This document shows, piece by piece, positions 5,301 through 5,323 of a DNA stretch of 5,323 nucleotides. This stretch comes from Candidatus Jidaibacter sp. (lineage in GTDB: Bacteria; Pseudomonadota; Alphaproteobacteria; Rickettsiales; Midichloriaceae): contig JAJTHY010000001.1 of assembly GCA_021298045.1 (NCBI GenBank), forward strand, positions 1-5,323, read 5' to 3'. Below the pieces are notes generated by a model that made no database searches, was not told the origin of the DNA, and worked only from the letters and a program-made list of their open reading frames with translations. Both the position numbers and the translations under genes were made by a program. How positions within the stretch are numbered: position 1 is the first letter of the stretch; every line of letters starts with the position of its first letter.

Positions 5301-5323
5301 ATATTTTTTGGTGAGCTCATAAA
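5301..5323. repeat. possible second repeat copy, cut by window end
   Basis: The last 23 bases resemble the beginning of the palindromic element 59 bases earlier. Both start ATATTTTT, then C/TGG, then AGC, then C-ATAAA, with small insertions and deletions between (5242-5265 against 5301-5323). In addition AAAAATAT (5291-5298) and ATATTTTT (5301-5308) form an 18-base palindrome at the junction. This suggests a tandem or clustered repeat continuing beyond the window, but the visible part is short. Confidence 0.35.

Noticed and set aside
4957..5320. Minus-strand open frames over the end of ccmE and the right intergenic region
   Set aside because: The translations are Phe/Tyr/Leu-rich with no domain pattern. 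One runs antisense into ccmE, and the other crosses the palindromic repeat.

Overview
The window reads as ordinary chromosome of an AT-rich alphaproteobacterium, most likely a member of, or close to, the Rickettsiales. The basis is the recognisable look of HisS, CcmE and S1, the AT-rich codon choice, and a lone ccmE gene away from other ccm genes. This placement comes from recall of family sequences, not from a search.

Layout. Bases 1-3515 hold a minus-strand housekeeping block, transcribed in the order hisS, cmk, rpsA. hisS (histidyl-tRNA synthetase) overlaps cmk (cytidylate kinase) by 8 bases. After a 48-base gap comes rpsA (ribosomal protein S1), whose last part lies beyond base 1. A divergent intergenic region (about 3516-3738) carries a good minus-strand promoter for hisS, a palindromic -10 region that could also serve the plus strand, and a hairpin. 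Bases 3739-5084 hold a tight plus-strand cluster: a small three-helix membrane protein of unknown function, a PAP2-family membrane phosphatase overlapping it by 11 bases, and ccmE (periplasmic haem chaperone) starting 4 bases after the phosphatase stop. Bases 5085-5323 have no credible gene. They hold a sequence resembling an IS256-type transposon end (uncertain), a 57-base imperfect palindrome, and the start of what may be a second copy of that palindrome cut by the window edge.

How the genes work together. The minus block serves translation and nucleotide supply: histidine charging, CDP formation, mRNA recruitment to the ribosome. The plus cluster is an envelope group. All three products are predicted to be membrane-anchored, with working parts facing the periplasm, but no known pathway joins a lipid phosphatase to haem delivery.

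I see no CRISPR array, tRNA, rRNA, toxin-antitoxin pair, phage gene or evident new multi-gene system. The least explained items are the small membrane protein with a histidine-rich loop and the palindromic repeat at the right end.
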